From Acholoe squamosa (taxonomy: Eukaryota; Annelida; Polychaeta; Phyllodocida; Polynoidae), in contig OX439038.1 of the NCBI GenBank assembly GCA_949317995.1, positions 64,629,576 to 64,693,575 on the forward strand: a stretch of 64,000 nucleotides of DNA, read 5' to 3'. The notes under the pieces are model-generated. The model ran no database searches and was not told where the DNA came from. It worked only from the letters and a program-made list of their open reading frames with translations. Every line of letters begins with the position of its first letter. Within the stretch, counting starts at the first letter, position 1. A program made the translations under genes and the position numbers. This document shows positions 24,437 to 35,500 of this stretch, in pieces.

Positions 24437-24824
24437 GGCCACACCAAATAAAATAATTGGTCTATGGATTTTCATTTTTGAAAACTGGCGCGGGAGGGCG
24501 AAATTTTTATTTTATTTTTCTAAAAAAATTTATTTGTCTATGGATTTTCAGTATCAAAGAAGTGAGGAGGGTGATTTTTTTTTTTTTTTTTTTTTGCAAA
24601 TCTGGAGACCTTTACCTATCCAATGAGTCGGCTGCTGTTTCTGTACATTTATTGGTTGACACTGTAAGGACTTTGCAAAAAAAAATAAAAAAAAAATTCA
24701 ATTTTCTAGAAAATGATGCGGGCGGAATCCATAGACAAAATATTTTTAAAATAAAAATAAAATTTCCATTTAGGAAAATCAGGTGCGGAAAATCCATAGA
24801 CCAATGTTTTAATTTGGTGTGGCC
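24437..24824. mobile_element. PIF/Harbinger-like MITE, copy b
   Basis: GGCCACACCAAATAAAATAA at the left and its imperfect complement at the right, flanked by TAA (24434-24436, 24825-24827). Removing it with one TAA joins the LINE reading frame cleanly. At 388 bp it is longer than copy a because of extra A/T-run segments. Confidence 0.85.
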
Positions 24825-25765
24825 TAATCATTATTTTGCTAATATATGTCCCACCCTAGCCAAGGACCTTTATATACCTTGGAAACCGTATGATGAACGT
24901 ATTGTAAATAATATTGATCCTTTTACTTCTAATACTCAGGAGGTGCTCAAGCTGGTTCACGATATAAACACAATTAAATCTTCAGCTATTAGCAACATAT
25001 CCACTACCATACTAAAGAAAGTTTTTATATATGATCCTAATAAACTTGTAAAGATATTTAATCTATCTTTTCCTTCCAACTCTGTACCCAACAGTTGGAA
25101 AATATCCGAAGTGACACCTATACCAAAAGCAGGTGATACTAAATTGGTTAACAACTATAGGCCCATCTCTTTATTACCCCTTGCATGTAAACTTATTGAA
25201 AAAAATCGTTCACAATAGAACATATTGTTTCTTGATTAAGGAAAACATCCTAACACCCCACCAGGGAGTCAGATCTGGGTTCAGTACACTAGATACCTTG
25301 GCTAAGTTTACGGATGATATTAAAAGGAACCTTAACATAGGTAATTCTACAGTGGCTGCATTTATTGACCTAAGAAAAGCCTTTGACACTGTTGATCACT
25401 CTGTCCTACTTACAAAAATTCACCACTATGGTATTAGGGCCAACAATTACCATTGGTTTAAGAACTATTTGTCTGATAGATATCAAACGACATATGCTAA
25501 TAATATTCACTCTACTAGGAAGAAAGTGATTTGTGGTGTCCCTCAGGGCTCAATTTTGGGTCCTCTTCTATTTCTAATATATATTAATGATGTAATAAAT
25601 TGTATAAGAGAATGTCAAGTGAAGCTATATGCTGACGATACTGTAATATATTCATCTCATACAGACTTTGGAGTAGCCAAGATTCTTTTACAACAAGAAC
25701 TTGAAAACTATGTAACCTGGTGTATACAAAATAAGCTTTCCATAAGTGTTGCGAAAACCAAGGTA

Positions 25766-26008
25766 CTGTAATCTCCTGCGTATAAGGCGCAGCCCACGTA
25801 TAAGGTGCACCCCCAACTCAGGGAGGCCTGTCCCACGTATAAGGCGCACCCCTAAGGGCAGATTTTTGTTAATTTAGTACTGTTCTATAGTAAAAATACC
25901 CCCCGTATAAGGCGCACCCCAAACTCAAGGCAATGTCCCTCCCACATATAAGACTCAGCAGCATTTTGTTTGGCGTATAAGACGCGCCTTATACGCGGGA
26001 GATTACGG
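25766..26008. mobile_element. Tc1/mariner-like MITE, copy 4 (243 bp)
   Basis: Diverged ends (CTGTAATCTCCTGCG left, gcgggagattacgg right), TA-flanked (25764-25765, 26009-26010). The internal motif is mostly TATAAGGCGCACC rather than TATAAGACGCACC, marking a subfamily. It lies in the same LINE as copy 3. Confidence 0.85.
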
Positions 26009-26240
26009 TAGTAATAGTGGGGATGAGGTTCTCTTCCTTCTTCTGGCTCGATGGTAAATTTATTGATATATCGATACTAAGAAACTGTATTCAATCCACT
26101 TATTTTCTTGAGTACGTTAAATATTATATATCTACACACCCTTGACTATGTATACTTGGTTGCTATAATAGGATTGAACAATTTATCATCGCTATGTAAA
26201 ATTGGAATACGAGCTAATAAAGTAAATTCAAACAAAAAAA

Positions 26241-27764
26241 GAATATGGACAAATGATTCGGTTTGAAAGAAACCTATCTTATCTATAACTTATGCACAGA
26301 TTATGCAAATCAGAACATTATTTCTTTTTTAAAAAAAATGAACAATTGTACTTTTCAAAATTATGCCAAAGAACATGCTGTGGGCAATATGATGCCAATT
26401 GGCATCAACTATAGTTAGTGAGTTAAATGATTCCTAAAATAACACCCCTGTGGAGTGGGGACTTTCATGTGAGGGCATGGAGGAGCAGAATAACTTCATT
26501 GGGAGTCCACGAAGGAAGAATTCTCCTCCTTCCATTCTACCAGTGGGCATACCAGATTCGTAAAAAGCGACAAACTTGGGGTTTCTTGTGTCTTGGGGTG
26601 AGCATGTGGGCAGCTCGTGTCCATATGCGCGGGCCCGGGCGTACATGCTTGCCTTTTGCCATGGGATTCCCCCTCAGTGAGCCACGTCTGAGTGATCAAA
26701 GGCCGTGGTTTTTCTGGCGCTGTCTATGGGACCAGGCAAATAAAAGAACACTTGCTATCCTTTGCACCATAGTACCAGCTACACTTTTTCTTTGGTTAAA
26801 GAAAATACATGACTAGTTGAGATGTTGGGGAAAAAATATAATATTAGGAGAAGGCTTGACCTACCCCTTCTGGTTGCGCCTTATACGTGGACCAGCCTCC
26901 CTTAGTTGGGGGTGCGCCTTATACACGGGGTTTTTATAAAAAAATCAATTCAGAAGCATTAGGTGGGCCTTCTACGCAAACTAGCCTTCTGTGAGTTGGG
27001 GGTGCGCCTGCTATGCGGACTGCGCCTTCTACGCGGGAGATTACAGTATTTGCCATTGACAAAATTTGTTTTCATATGCTGTTGATACCAGCATTCTCAT
27101 TGGTTACTATCATATCAACATGACAACAGACAATGGCGTCACATTAAGATTTCTGCTACGAGCATTACCTCTTTATTTAGTTACTTTTGAAAGGTTTATT
27201 TACATTTCCAATAGTATCCTAGATAGGCACTTCAACAAAAAATTAAACTGAATACAGAAAGATCCTTGAGATGTTTTTAAATCTTTTGGAATTTTGTAAA
27301 TATCTTGTATAGAAACAGAGATACATTGCAAATAGTACCAAAAGTATTGAGGCAAATATCCCCATAGTAATAGTAGAAAAGGTGTTATAATATCTGTGAT
27401 GTGAGTTAAGCTGCACAGTGGGCCCAGTGTGTGGCAGCATGTACTGGTGGTAATTTTCTGTGTTTTCACTTGATATCTAAGGGCCTGGAAAGTAATGTTC
27501 TATTGATCAGATCTAAATAAAGTTTAGTTTGCTATGATATTTAGAATCTTAGCTTTCAGTTGATATCTTTAATCCATTTCCAAATTGATTCTAAGTAGTA
27601 GTAAAATGCTAATAAAAATTGTATCATGGGGCTCTACACACCGCCATTTCTTTTCTACTGTTTCATATTTTGGTCCTCTCAAAAGTATCATTGGGCAAAG
27701 TCATAAATACATGGAATTATACATGCTGCTAGTTTATTATGCACTTTAACTGTGTCTGATATTA
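26241..27764. other. Intergenic with a degenerate mariner-like MITE
   Basis: At about 26866-27050 a decayed copy of the MITE family is visible (gcgccttatacgtgg, then tacgcgggagattaca). It belongs to the GGCGC subfamily like copy 4. The rest contains only short frames without motifs. Confidence 0.5.
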
Positions 27765-27997
27765 CCGTAAACTCCCGCGTATAAGACGCGTCCTCTACGC
27801 CAAACAAATGCCTTGTACGTCTTATAGGATGTACTGAAATTGGGGGTGCGTCTTATACGAGGGGTAATTTTACTATAGAAATGTACTGAATTTACAAATA
27901 TCAGCATTAAAATGTGCGTCTTATACGCGAAAATGCTTCTGCTGAGTTTGGGGTGTGTCCTATACGCGCAACGCGTCTTCTACGCGGGAGATTACGG
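27765..27997. mobile_element. 233-bp Tc1/mariner-like MITE, copy 5
   Basis: CCGTAAACTCCCGCG and gcgggagattacgg ends, exactly 233 bp, TA on both sides (27763-27764, 27998-27999). It lies upstream of the TIN2-like gene promoter region. Confidence 0.9.
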
Positions 27998-28259
27998 TAG
28001 TTTTTTGGTGTCTCCAGTGGTTAATATGTTTTTCAAAGCTTCAATATTTAACTCGAAAGACAAGTTATAAGAGTCGGGTAAAAACGCACCCTAATTCAGT
28101 GCCTCGTAACAGTAGACTAACAGAGAGAGAAAAATAAGACGCTTTTAGCCCTATGTTAAATCCCATAGGTGGTGCAAAAAACCAAACATTCGCGCGCTTT
28201 TGATATGGAGTGGTGCAAATAATTGATGAATGTTGATGAATTTGCCGTAATTCGATCCG

Positions 28260-28700
28260 TCCGCGCGTCTCCAATGTCGTAATTTCAGCACAAACATGGC
28301 GGATATTAATTTTTGTAAATTATAATATAGAAATATGATAAAGAATGGCAAAAGGATATGATTTGAATCGATATGTATTATTAAAAAATACGTGTTTGCC
28401 CTGTCGTTAATTCGCATCACAAAGCCGTGGTCGTGTAAATTGACCCAAATAACCATGGAAATTGGGTCGGGCATGCACAGATAGAACCAAAATCCATGTG
28501 GCGGACAGTGAGACGATCGATATGTGGGGCTATAACAGTAAAAAGATAGGGTGTGTTAGATTCAATTCGATTAATATTGCCAAAGATGCATGAATTGTAT
28601 TCAAAAAGCCGTTAATTTCAAGTTAAATCGATAGAATATATAATTTCTCCGTCGAAAATGCTACTTCTGGCAAGGAGGGGTCGCGCATGCGCACAGAACA
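28260..28700 (+). promoter_or_regulatory. Candidate promoter of the TIN2-like gene
   Basis: A gcgcatgcgca block at about 28682-28692 matches an NRF-1-type site, and catggcggat near 28295 matches a YY1-type site; both are common in TATA-less housekeeping promoters. No TATA box is evident. A roughly 30-bp phrase (gcggacag-gagacgatcga) occurs twice, near 28500 and 28715. Placement is inferred from the first exons that follow. Confidence 0.4.
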
Positions 28701-28961
28701 TCAAAATCCAAAATAGCGGACAGCGAGACGATCGACTCACGGTGCTATCGAAACTGATGGATTATAACAAAATGGAGGAGAGTTACACTGTCTCATGCGT
28801 TTTTATGGTTAATATGGATCATTATTCAAGACCTGCTGGTATTGTGCAATGCTTAACTCGCCAAGAGAGGAGTTATTCGCCAATGAAACATACGAGCAAT
28901 AATGGATGCATTCTCCATAGGCTTAACCATTGACAGTGATAATGCTCGAAGAAAACATGAG
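28694..28961 (+). other. Possible 5' noncoding exon of the TIN2-like gene
   Basis: The sequence ends at a plausible splice donor (catgag|gttagt after 28961). The next exon begins at 29500 after a good acceptor (cttttatag) and carries a stop in frame just before the ATG at 29516, so this upstream exon would be untranslated. The 5' boundary is arbitrary. Confidence 0.35.
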
Positions 28962-29515
28962 GTTAGTATCAGAAGGGGCCTAAATGAAGAGATTAAGTGC
29001 CCTTTCGAGTTACTTGCATTGCAAAATGCTGTCCTATATTACCTTCATACTTTCTCCCGGATTTCGCTGGTGGGTACCTTGATATCTAAACTCTAAGGAT
29101 CACTATTAAAATACAAGACAAATACCCTAATAGAACCCTAAATCGGCAATAGCTGCAAGGTCTGGCTTTATCAAAGTGCCTACCTAAGGCAGAATAGGTG
29201 CCTAAAGGTATGGACTGATAGATTGAGGTAAGATTGAATAGATTCGATGCATTCTACCCTAAAATTCATCCCTATTACGGACCATCCCCTGAACTGGACT
29301 CAGGCCGGTTTTCCCCCACTTTCTCTGCTTTCTTGTTCCATGCCCCCCCCCCCTACTGGTAACTGGTTACCATCTGAATGCTCGCACTTAGAATTGCTGT
29401 ATTACAGTCTAGTTTAGTCTAATTTAGAGCATGTGAACAAGGCAAGCCATCCGCTGGAGTACAGTGCTTTGAACAACACTTTTTTCCTTTCTTTTATAGG
29501 AACCCTCAATAGAAT

Positions 29516-32500
29516 ATGGAGGAAAAACGTTTGGTTGCAGAATGGCTGATGGAGTATGCCTGTTGCCATCACATGACATCTGTTCTTCATGGTAAGCATA
29601 TCATATGATAATTTTGGTAGAATTTTATTTAGGATCAAAACTCACTCTTATTACAAAATCAGTATAGGTCGTTTAACCACACTTTTGAAATTAGGGTAGA
29701 CCACAGTACATGGTTCTGCAATGGCAAATTAAACACACATTGATTTACAGACAAAAAAAATTGAGTTTTATCATTTTCCAGTGTGCAGTAAACACTACAT
29801 GAATCATGATTCTCAAGACGGCTCCGAAAATCTGTCTGCGGAGATTCTAGCGTCAAAGTCAGGTGTGATACCAGCACGCTACATGTTGGTTACACTCAAG
29901 GCCCTCGTAATGAAAGACAGAGCCGCTGACTATGAAATGGCTCTCCAGCTCCTTGAACAGCTCTTTGCATCCACCACAACACATATACCCTTCAAGCTAT
30001 TCAGCAAGTGTGAAGCAGCTCTAAAGATCCTGGTATGTTTAGATCAATTTATCTAGATTAATTTATCGATTTATTTTTCTAACCTTAATATTTCATATTT
30101 ACGTTTGAAATCTTATTTTCACACTGATAATGGTCAGTACCACTGTACATGGCATGAACCCTTAATGTATGTGCGAATCAGAACTCGGGTGTGCTTTGTG
30201 GGCGTGCCCTGAGTTGGAGATATAGCTTATAAGGGAGGTTTTCAAAAGTATCAATTTAGGTCAGAATTGCACCTTATCAAAGACTTTATACACGGGGCAC
30301 TACGATAGTCTTATTTTTTTTAATGTAAATATGCCTCACCTGTATTAAAGTAGCGTAGGGGAGCAGTACAGTTGCTCTGCACCTCCTAGTGACTGATCTG
30401 TACAAGGTTCCCAAGTATGGAAAGTGGATGAGCCAGACTAGTGTAGTGGTTAGCACACTGGACTCCGGATGAAGGTAGCACGGGTTCGAGTCTCGTATCT
30501 GGTGAAACACTTTCCACTTGGTACCTTTACAATAGCAGCTAGTGTTAGTTTCACATAGATGAAACTTAGAAACATTACCTTTTTACTCTGCAGACCTTAT
30601 TCCATCATTTGCTAGTGAAGTCGAAGCATGTCATCCCGTTGCTCAACCGGTATTTCCCTAAACATGGATCGTTACACCCAGAAACAGTAAGTACCAACAT
30701 TCCCTCAATGCAAACTACCGTAAACTCCCGCGTATAAGACGCGTCCTCTACGCCAAACAAAATGCTGGGGAGTCTTATAGCTTTCTCTCAAGTTGGGGGT
30801 GCGTCTTATACGAGGGGTAATTTTTCTATAGAAATGTACTAATCTTACAAATTTCAGCATTAAAATGTGCGTCTTATACGCGAGAATGCATGTGCTGAGT
30901 TTGGGGTGCGTCTTCTATGCGCAGTGCGTCTTCTACGCGGGGGATTACGGTAGATAATATGTGAGTAGCAAGCAGAAAGGAACCCCCATATACCTCACAT
31001 GGGCTATCAAGCTATCATATCCACTACTTATATGTAATTCTTCTGTATGTCAAGCTGGTCTGCCGACTGCTGCAATTTGAGATGTTTATTAGCCGAGAGG
31101 CATACATGCCTCTTCGGCTACATTACAACTCCCACCACACTACCCCATGTGTTGCATCTTTGTCGTCACAAAATAGATTGCTTTTTTCTGTACTATAGAT
31201 CAGCTACTGAAATCCATGGATTGGACTGATGCTGGTCAGTTTGGCAAGTCTTTTATGAATAGTAATACTACCAAGTAGATTTATGTCCTCACATTAAACT
31301 AGTACTGGACCTGGCAAGTCTAGTGTTATCACACCTCCTACACTGCAGATCTCGCCTACAGATACCTTTCTACCTTGCTACCCTCCCTACCCACTTATAT
31401 CTCGCCTATAGCCCCCATAATAAGCTAGAAATAGCTGTGAAAGCTGTCCTGCCGACTTTTGATTTCCGATGCTGTATATAACACCTCAGGTATGCAACCC
31501 CCCCCCCCCCACCTCCTAATCACCTCGTAATAGTTTAGCTGTCAGACCCCCCCCCCCTGCACCACCCAGCACCCAATCACCTCGTAATAGGGGTGGGTAT
31601 TGGTGGGACACATATACTGATGCCTGATACAGGGTCTGTAGCCAGGCAAAATCCGCTGGCTACTCACCAGGGCTAATCACCATAATTGTATAATTGACTC
31701 TAAACATCGTTATAGTCACTCCAGATAGAGGTACAGCACTGTATTTGGCCATGAAACAAATTATTTTTCCTTAAAATAACTTTGCTAACAAGTTAGGAGA
31801 AATCCTGGTTGAAGTACGTAGGCTACACACAGGTGAAGACCCTCTTAAAACTGCTGAGGAGGTTCGACTGGAAATGGCCCGTAATCAAGATCTGAATCTA
31901 CCCCAAACATGAATGGACTCTACTTGATAGACAAACCGACTCAAGGACTATGAAACATATATCTAATAAACCTAGTAATATACCGGTACATCTAATATAT
32001 TGAGCTGAATCACTTTTTAACCTATATGCCTATGAAAACTTTTCCCTATGCCCACTATGCCCATCAAATCTAGCTGAAAACTCAATACTTACCGGTACCA
32101 TGGGTGGCATAAAGGCCTTTGCCCGTGCAATTGTACCGAAATTATCTACTAATATACTGTACCAATTATTATATATTAATTTAATTATTGATTATATCCT
32201 TAACTATGTACAGTATGGACTCGAGGGAGAGTTGAAATACCAGGTTGTACTCCAAGTTCTAACATGTCACAAGACGTAATTAAATTGGCTGGCACCAAAG
32301 GTATTCATATTGTTCACTTAAATGCCAGAAGCCTAAGGGCTAACTACCCTACTATATGTACAGAATTATATAATGATAAGATTGAAATATTTTCCTTCTC
32401 CGAGACATGGCTAAAGTGTGAAGACCCTGAAACCTCATATCAGTTTTGTAATTATACTAGATATAGATTAGACAGACAAACTCTGGATGGTAAAGGTGGT

Positions 32501-35500
32501 ATTAAGACTGGTGGTGGTTTGTGTTTCTACATAAGACAAAATGTATCACATGACTACTGTGCATTTGAGCATTTAAATCTCTCTGAGGAACATATTGAAA
32601 TTCAAAATATTCTGATCAATAAGGATCATATGAAACCTATAATTGTATTTAATGTATACAGACCACCGGAAGAGGGTCTTAAACAGATGTTCATTGATTC
32701 ACTATTGAATACCATTGATAGCATTAACAATACTAATAACTATGAAATTGTTATAATGGGTGACTTCAACTTTAATTAAATTCTGAGTTGCTTCCCCTCT
32801 CTCTCGTTCTTTAAATCTCTATAACAGGTAAACTGTACTAGCACTATATTCATATTATTATTTTGTACTATATTGGTACATACACTTTCTATTTCTTCAT
32901 GTGTGTCAATCCTTTACAAATATAAGCAATCAGTTTAGGTAGGACCTGAAATATCAACCCATACACCCTACGTGGTGGGGATGAGGTCCGTCACCTTCTT
33001 TAGTCTCAGTTTGGATACATATTCTTTATGTTTTATGATTTTCTCTATAATCTGGTCAATATATTTCTTCACTTAGCATATCTCCACATGTAATTGTCGC
33101 TATACCTGTAAACGGAGCAAATAAAGAGAACTTAACCTAAAAATATCGCTAAATAGGCCTAAAATATCGCTAGGTTGGTAAAATGGACTCTACACATTTT
33201 TATTAGCCTTGGATCTGCTGTCCCTATAACATCATAATGTCAGCATGATGTTCCAATACATAATGGCTGAATAATAGCTTCTAACTTTTTTATTCTTTGT
33301 CAAAATTGAAAATAAAGACCGCAGTGACGTTCGCCAGCTTGAGCTACCCTTAATCTATAGGTCACACTATGGGAAACTCCTATTATTAAGGGAGATGTGA
33401 TTTTTTTTTGTAAAACTGCCAGTTCTTGGACCTCCGTGCGTCCCCGCGTCCCAAAATAAACCTTTATTTTGATCGATTCCTTCCTCAAACCTGCCCTTTT
33501 TCTCCGCTGACACTTAAAACAGATAGGTTTTGGCTGGAGGTAGGGTGCAGGTGGACCGGCTCAGGGCGAAAAGGCCGCTAGTGAAAAAAAAAATTATTTC
33601 ACTTATTCTTTTCCAAAGCAATTTTTTTAGGGGGGCATGTTCTTTAGGGGGACGAAACACCCCAGATTGATACCAAACATTCCATATCCGTGCATGTTAT
33701 TTGCATAATTAGCATAATTATGCAGTATCTTGATACTTTTCCATATATATATATAGATGTGTGTCATTGCTCCCTTATAGAATTCATATGCTTGCAAATA
33801 TAAACTACTGACACCTATTTGGGGTTTTGACAAAAATTTGTCCCAGTCCAAAATTTTATTTAGCTTAATTTCAGTCGAAACAAATTTTCGATAGTGCGAG
33901 GTCGATCGGAGGGGAAAACTACCACAGATCCATATCCTACAATGCATTGTTGCAATTTTTTTTTGCATAATTAGCATAATTATGCAGTGTCCTAGGAACT
34001 CAACAAGACTGTATATTAATTTGTAGGGCCAGACTGATACCCCTCTACCTTGCTATAGTGTTGCATTGACGCTTGGAACAAAAAAATTCCATTCATGGCT
34101 GCATTTTGGAAGCTAACTTACTTACGCTTGGGCATAGGTGAAAATGAACATCACCATGATGATCGCCAGCTCGAGATACCCTTAATTCATAGGTCACACT
34201 ATGGGAGAACTCCTATAGGAGGTTTTCTGCCCCCCTACGTCCCCCAACCCCCCAGTCCCCTCACCCCAAAAAAAATAAAAACTTTTTTCGACTGTTCTTC
34301 CCTAAAATGATATATTTTTGGCCAGTCATTGCCGCAAAAAGAGCCTTTAGATAGGTACACTCAGACCATGGTTCGCGCACACAGGGAGCATCTAAGAAAA
34401 GTGGCGAAAACACCCCCCTAGTTAAAAAAATTATTCTGCTTATTCTTTTTCGAATCCAATTTTTTAGGGGGCATATTCTTTAGGGAGACAAAACACCCCA
34501 GATTGATACCAAACACTCCATATCCAAACACTACATTATTACGGCATTACTCACTATTTGACAGCAATTAGTCAATATATATCAGTATTTACTCACAATT
34601 TGTCAGCAATTAATCAATATATGTCAGTACTTAGGTAAGTAATATATGATGAATAGACTTGCACAAGTTGGCTTCAGGGGGTGATAGAAGCATGAGCCAG
34701 AGGCGAATGCTTCTATCAAACCCATGAAGCCAACAAGTACTTTTTGTCAGCAATTAGTCAATATGTATATATCAGTACTTACTCACAACACGGACCTGAA
34801 AGACTGGATTCAAATCAGTATAGCATTGCAGTCTATCAACTGTGCCATGGGTCCCTGGTGGGAGAAATGGGAACTACTAATGGTAGGCCTTAACATGACC
34901 TACAGAAGATAGTTTTTTGCCCCACTTAGCTTTGTCACAGCTCTTTGATTCAAAAAGCATCAGAGAGCCCTTGATCTATAGTTTCTGACTGACCCTATTT
35001 CATAATGATATCAAAAGTGGATATTTTTTTAGAAAAGGCTCCGATTACGAAGATTTTTTTGAAAAATTGCAAAAAATTGACTCCCTAGAAAATTTTCTTC
35101 TCATGATTTCTATCGGAAATCACTTGGGTCACTTAGATGAAGAACATAGCTATCCAAATCCTTTTGAATTATGGATCTATCACAATTCTAAGTGATAAAA
35201 GAAAATTATCTCCTGACTGCCACTTTATGAGTTTGGGGCTGAATTAGCTTTATATTTCTATCAGAATGACCAATCCAAGATAATTTTTTTCCCCAACTTT
35301 TTCCCCCTCCTAGAAAATTTTCTTCTCGTGATTTCCATCGGAAATCACTTGCATCACTTAGATGAAGAAAATAGCTATCCAAATCCTTTTGAATCATGGA
35401 TCTATGAAAATTTTAAGGGACAGAAGAAAATTATTTCCTAAGGGCCAGTGACTGCAAGATTTTGTAGGAGGCTTCCATAGTTACCCACCAGGGGGCAGCA

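Larger units (their letters stand above)
20895..26240 (+). mobile_element. LINE copy interrupted by three nested elements
   Basis: The LINE is 5'-truncated within its apurinic-type endonuclease (EVIAMGDFNFN near 20910) and runs in pieces: 20895-21428, 24191-24436, 24825-25765, then a 3' UTR at 26011-26240 ending aataaagtaaattcaaac plus A-rich tail. Reverse transcriptase motifs are present: FIDLRKAFDTVDH, GVPQGSILGPLLFLIYINDV and YADDTVIYS (about 25630). One-base frameshifts occur near 21300 and 25205. Removing the inserted MITEs, with one copy of each target duplication, restores the reading frame at 21428/24191 and at 24436/24825. The region after YADD is largely deleted. It shares a family with the fragment at 32264. 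Confidence 0.85.

Noticed and set aside
26427-26816. 129-codon open frame
   Set aside because: No family motif, no exon signals, and it overlaps frames on the other strand; treated as chance.
30433-30502. Functional tRNA gene
   Set aside because: The anticodon stem does not pair; only the A and B boxes and T-arm are good.
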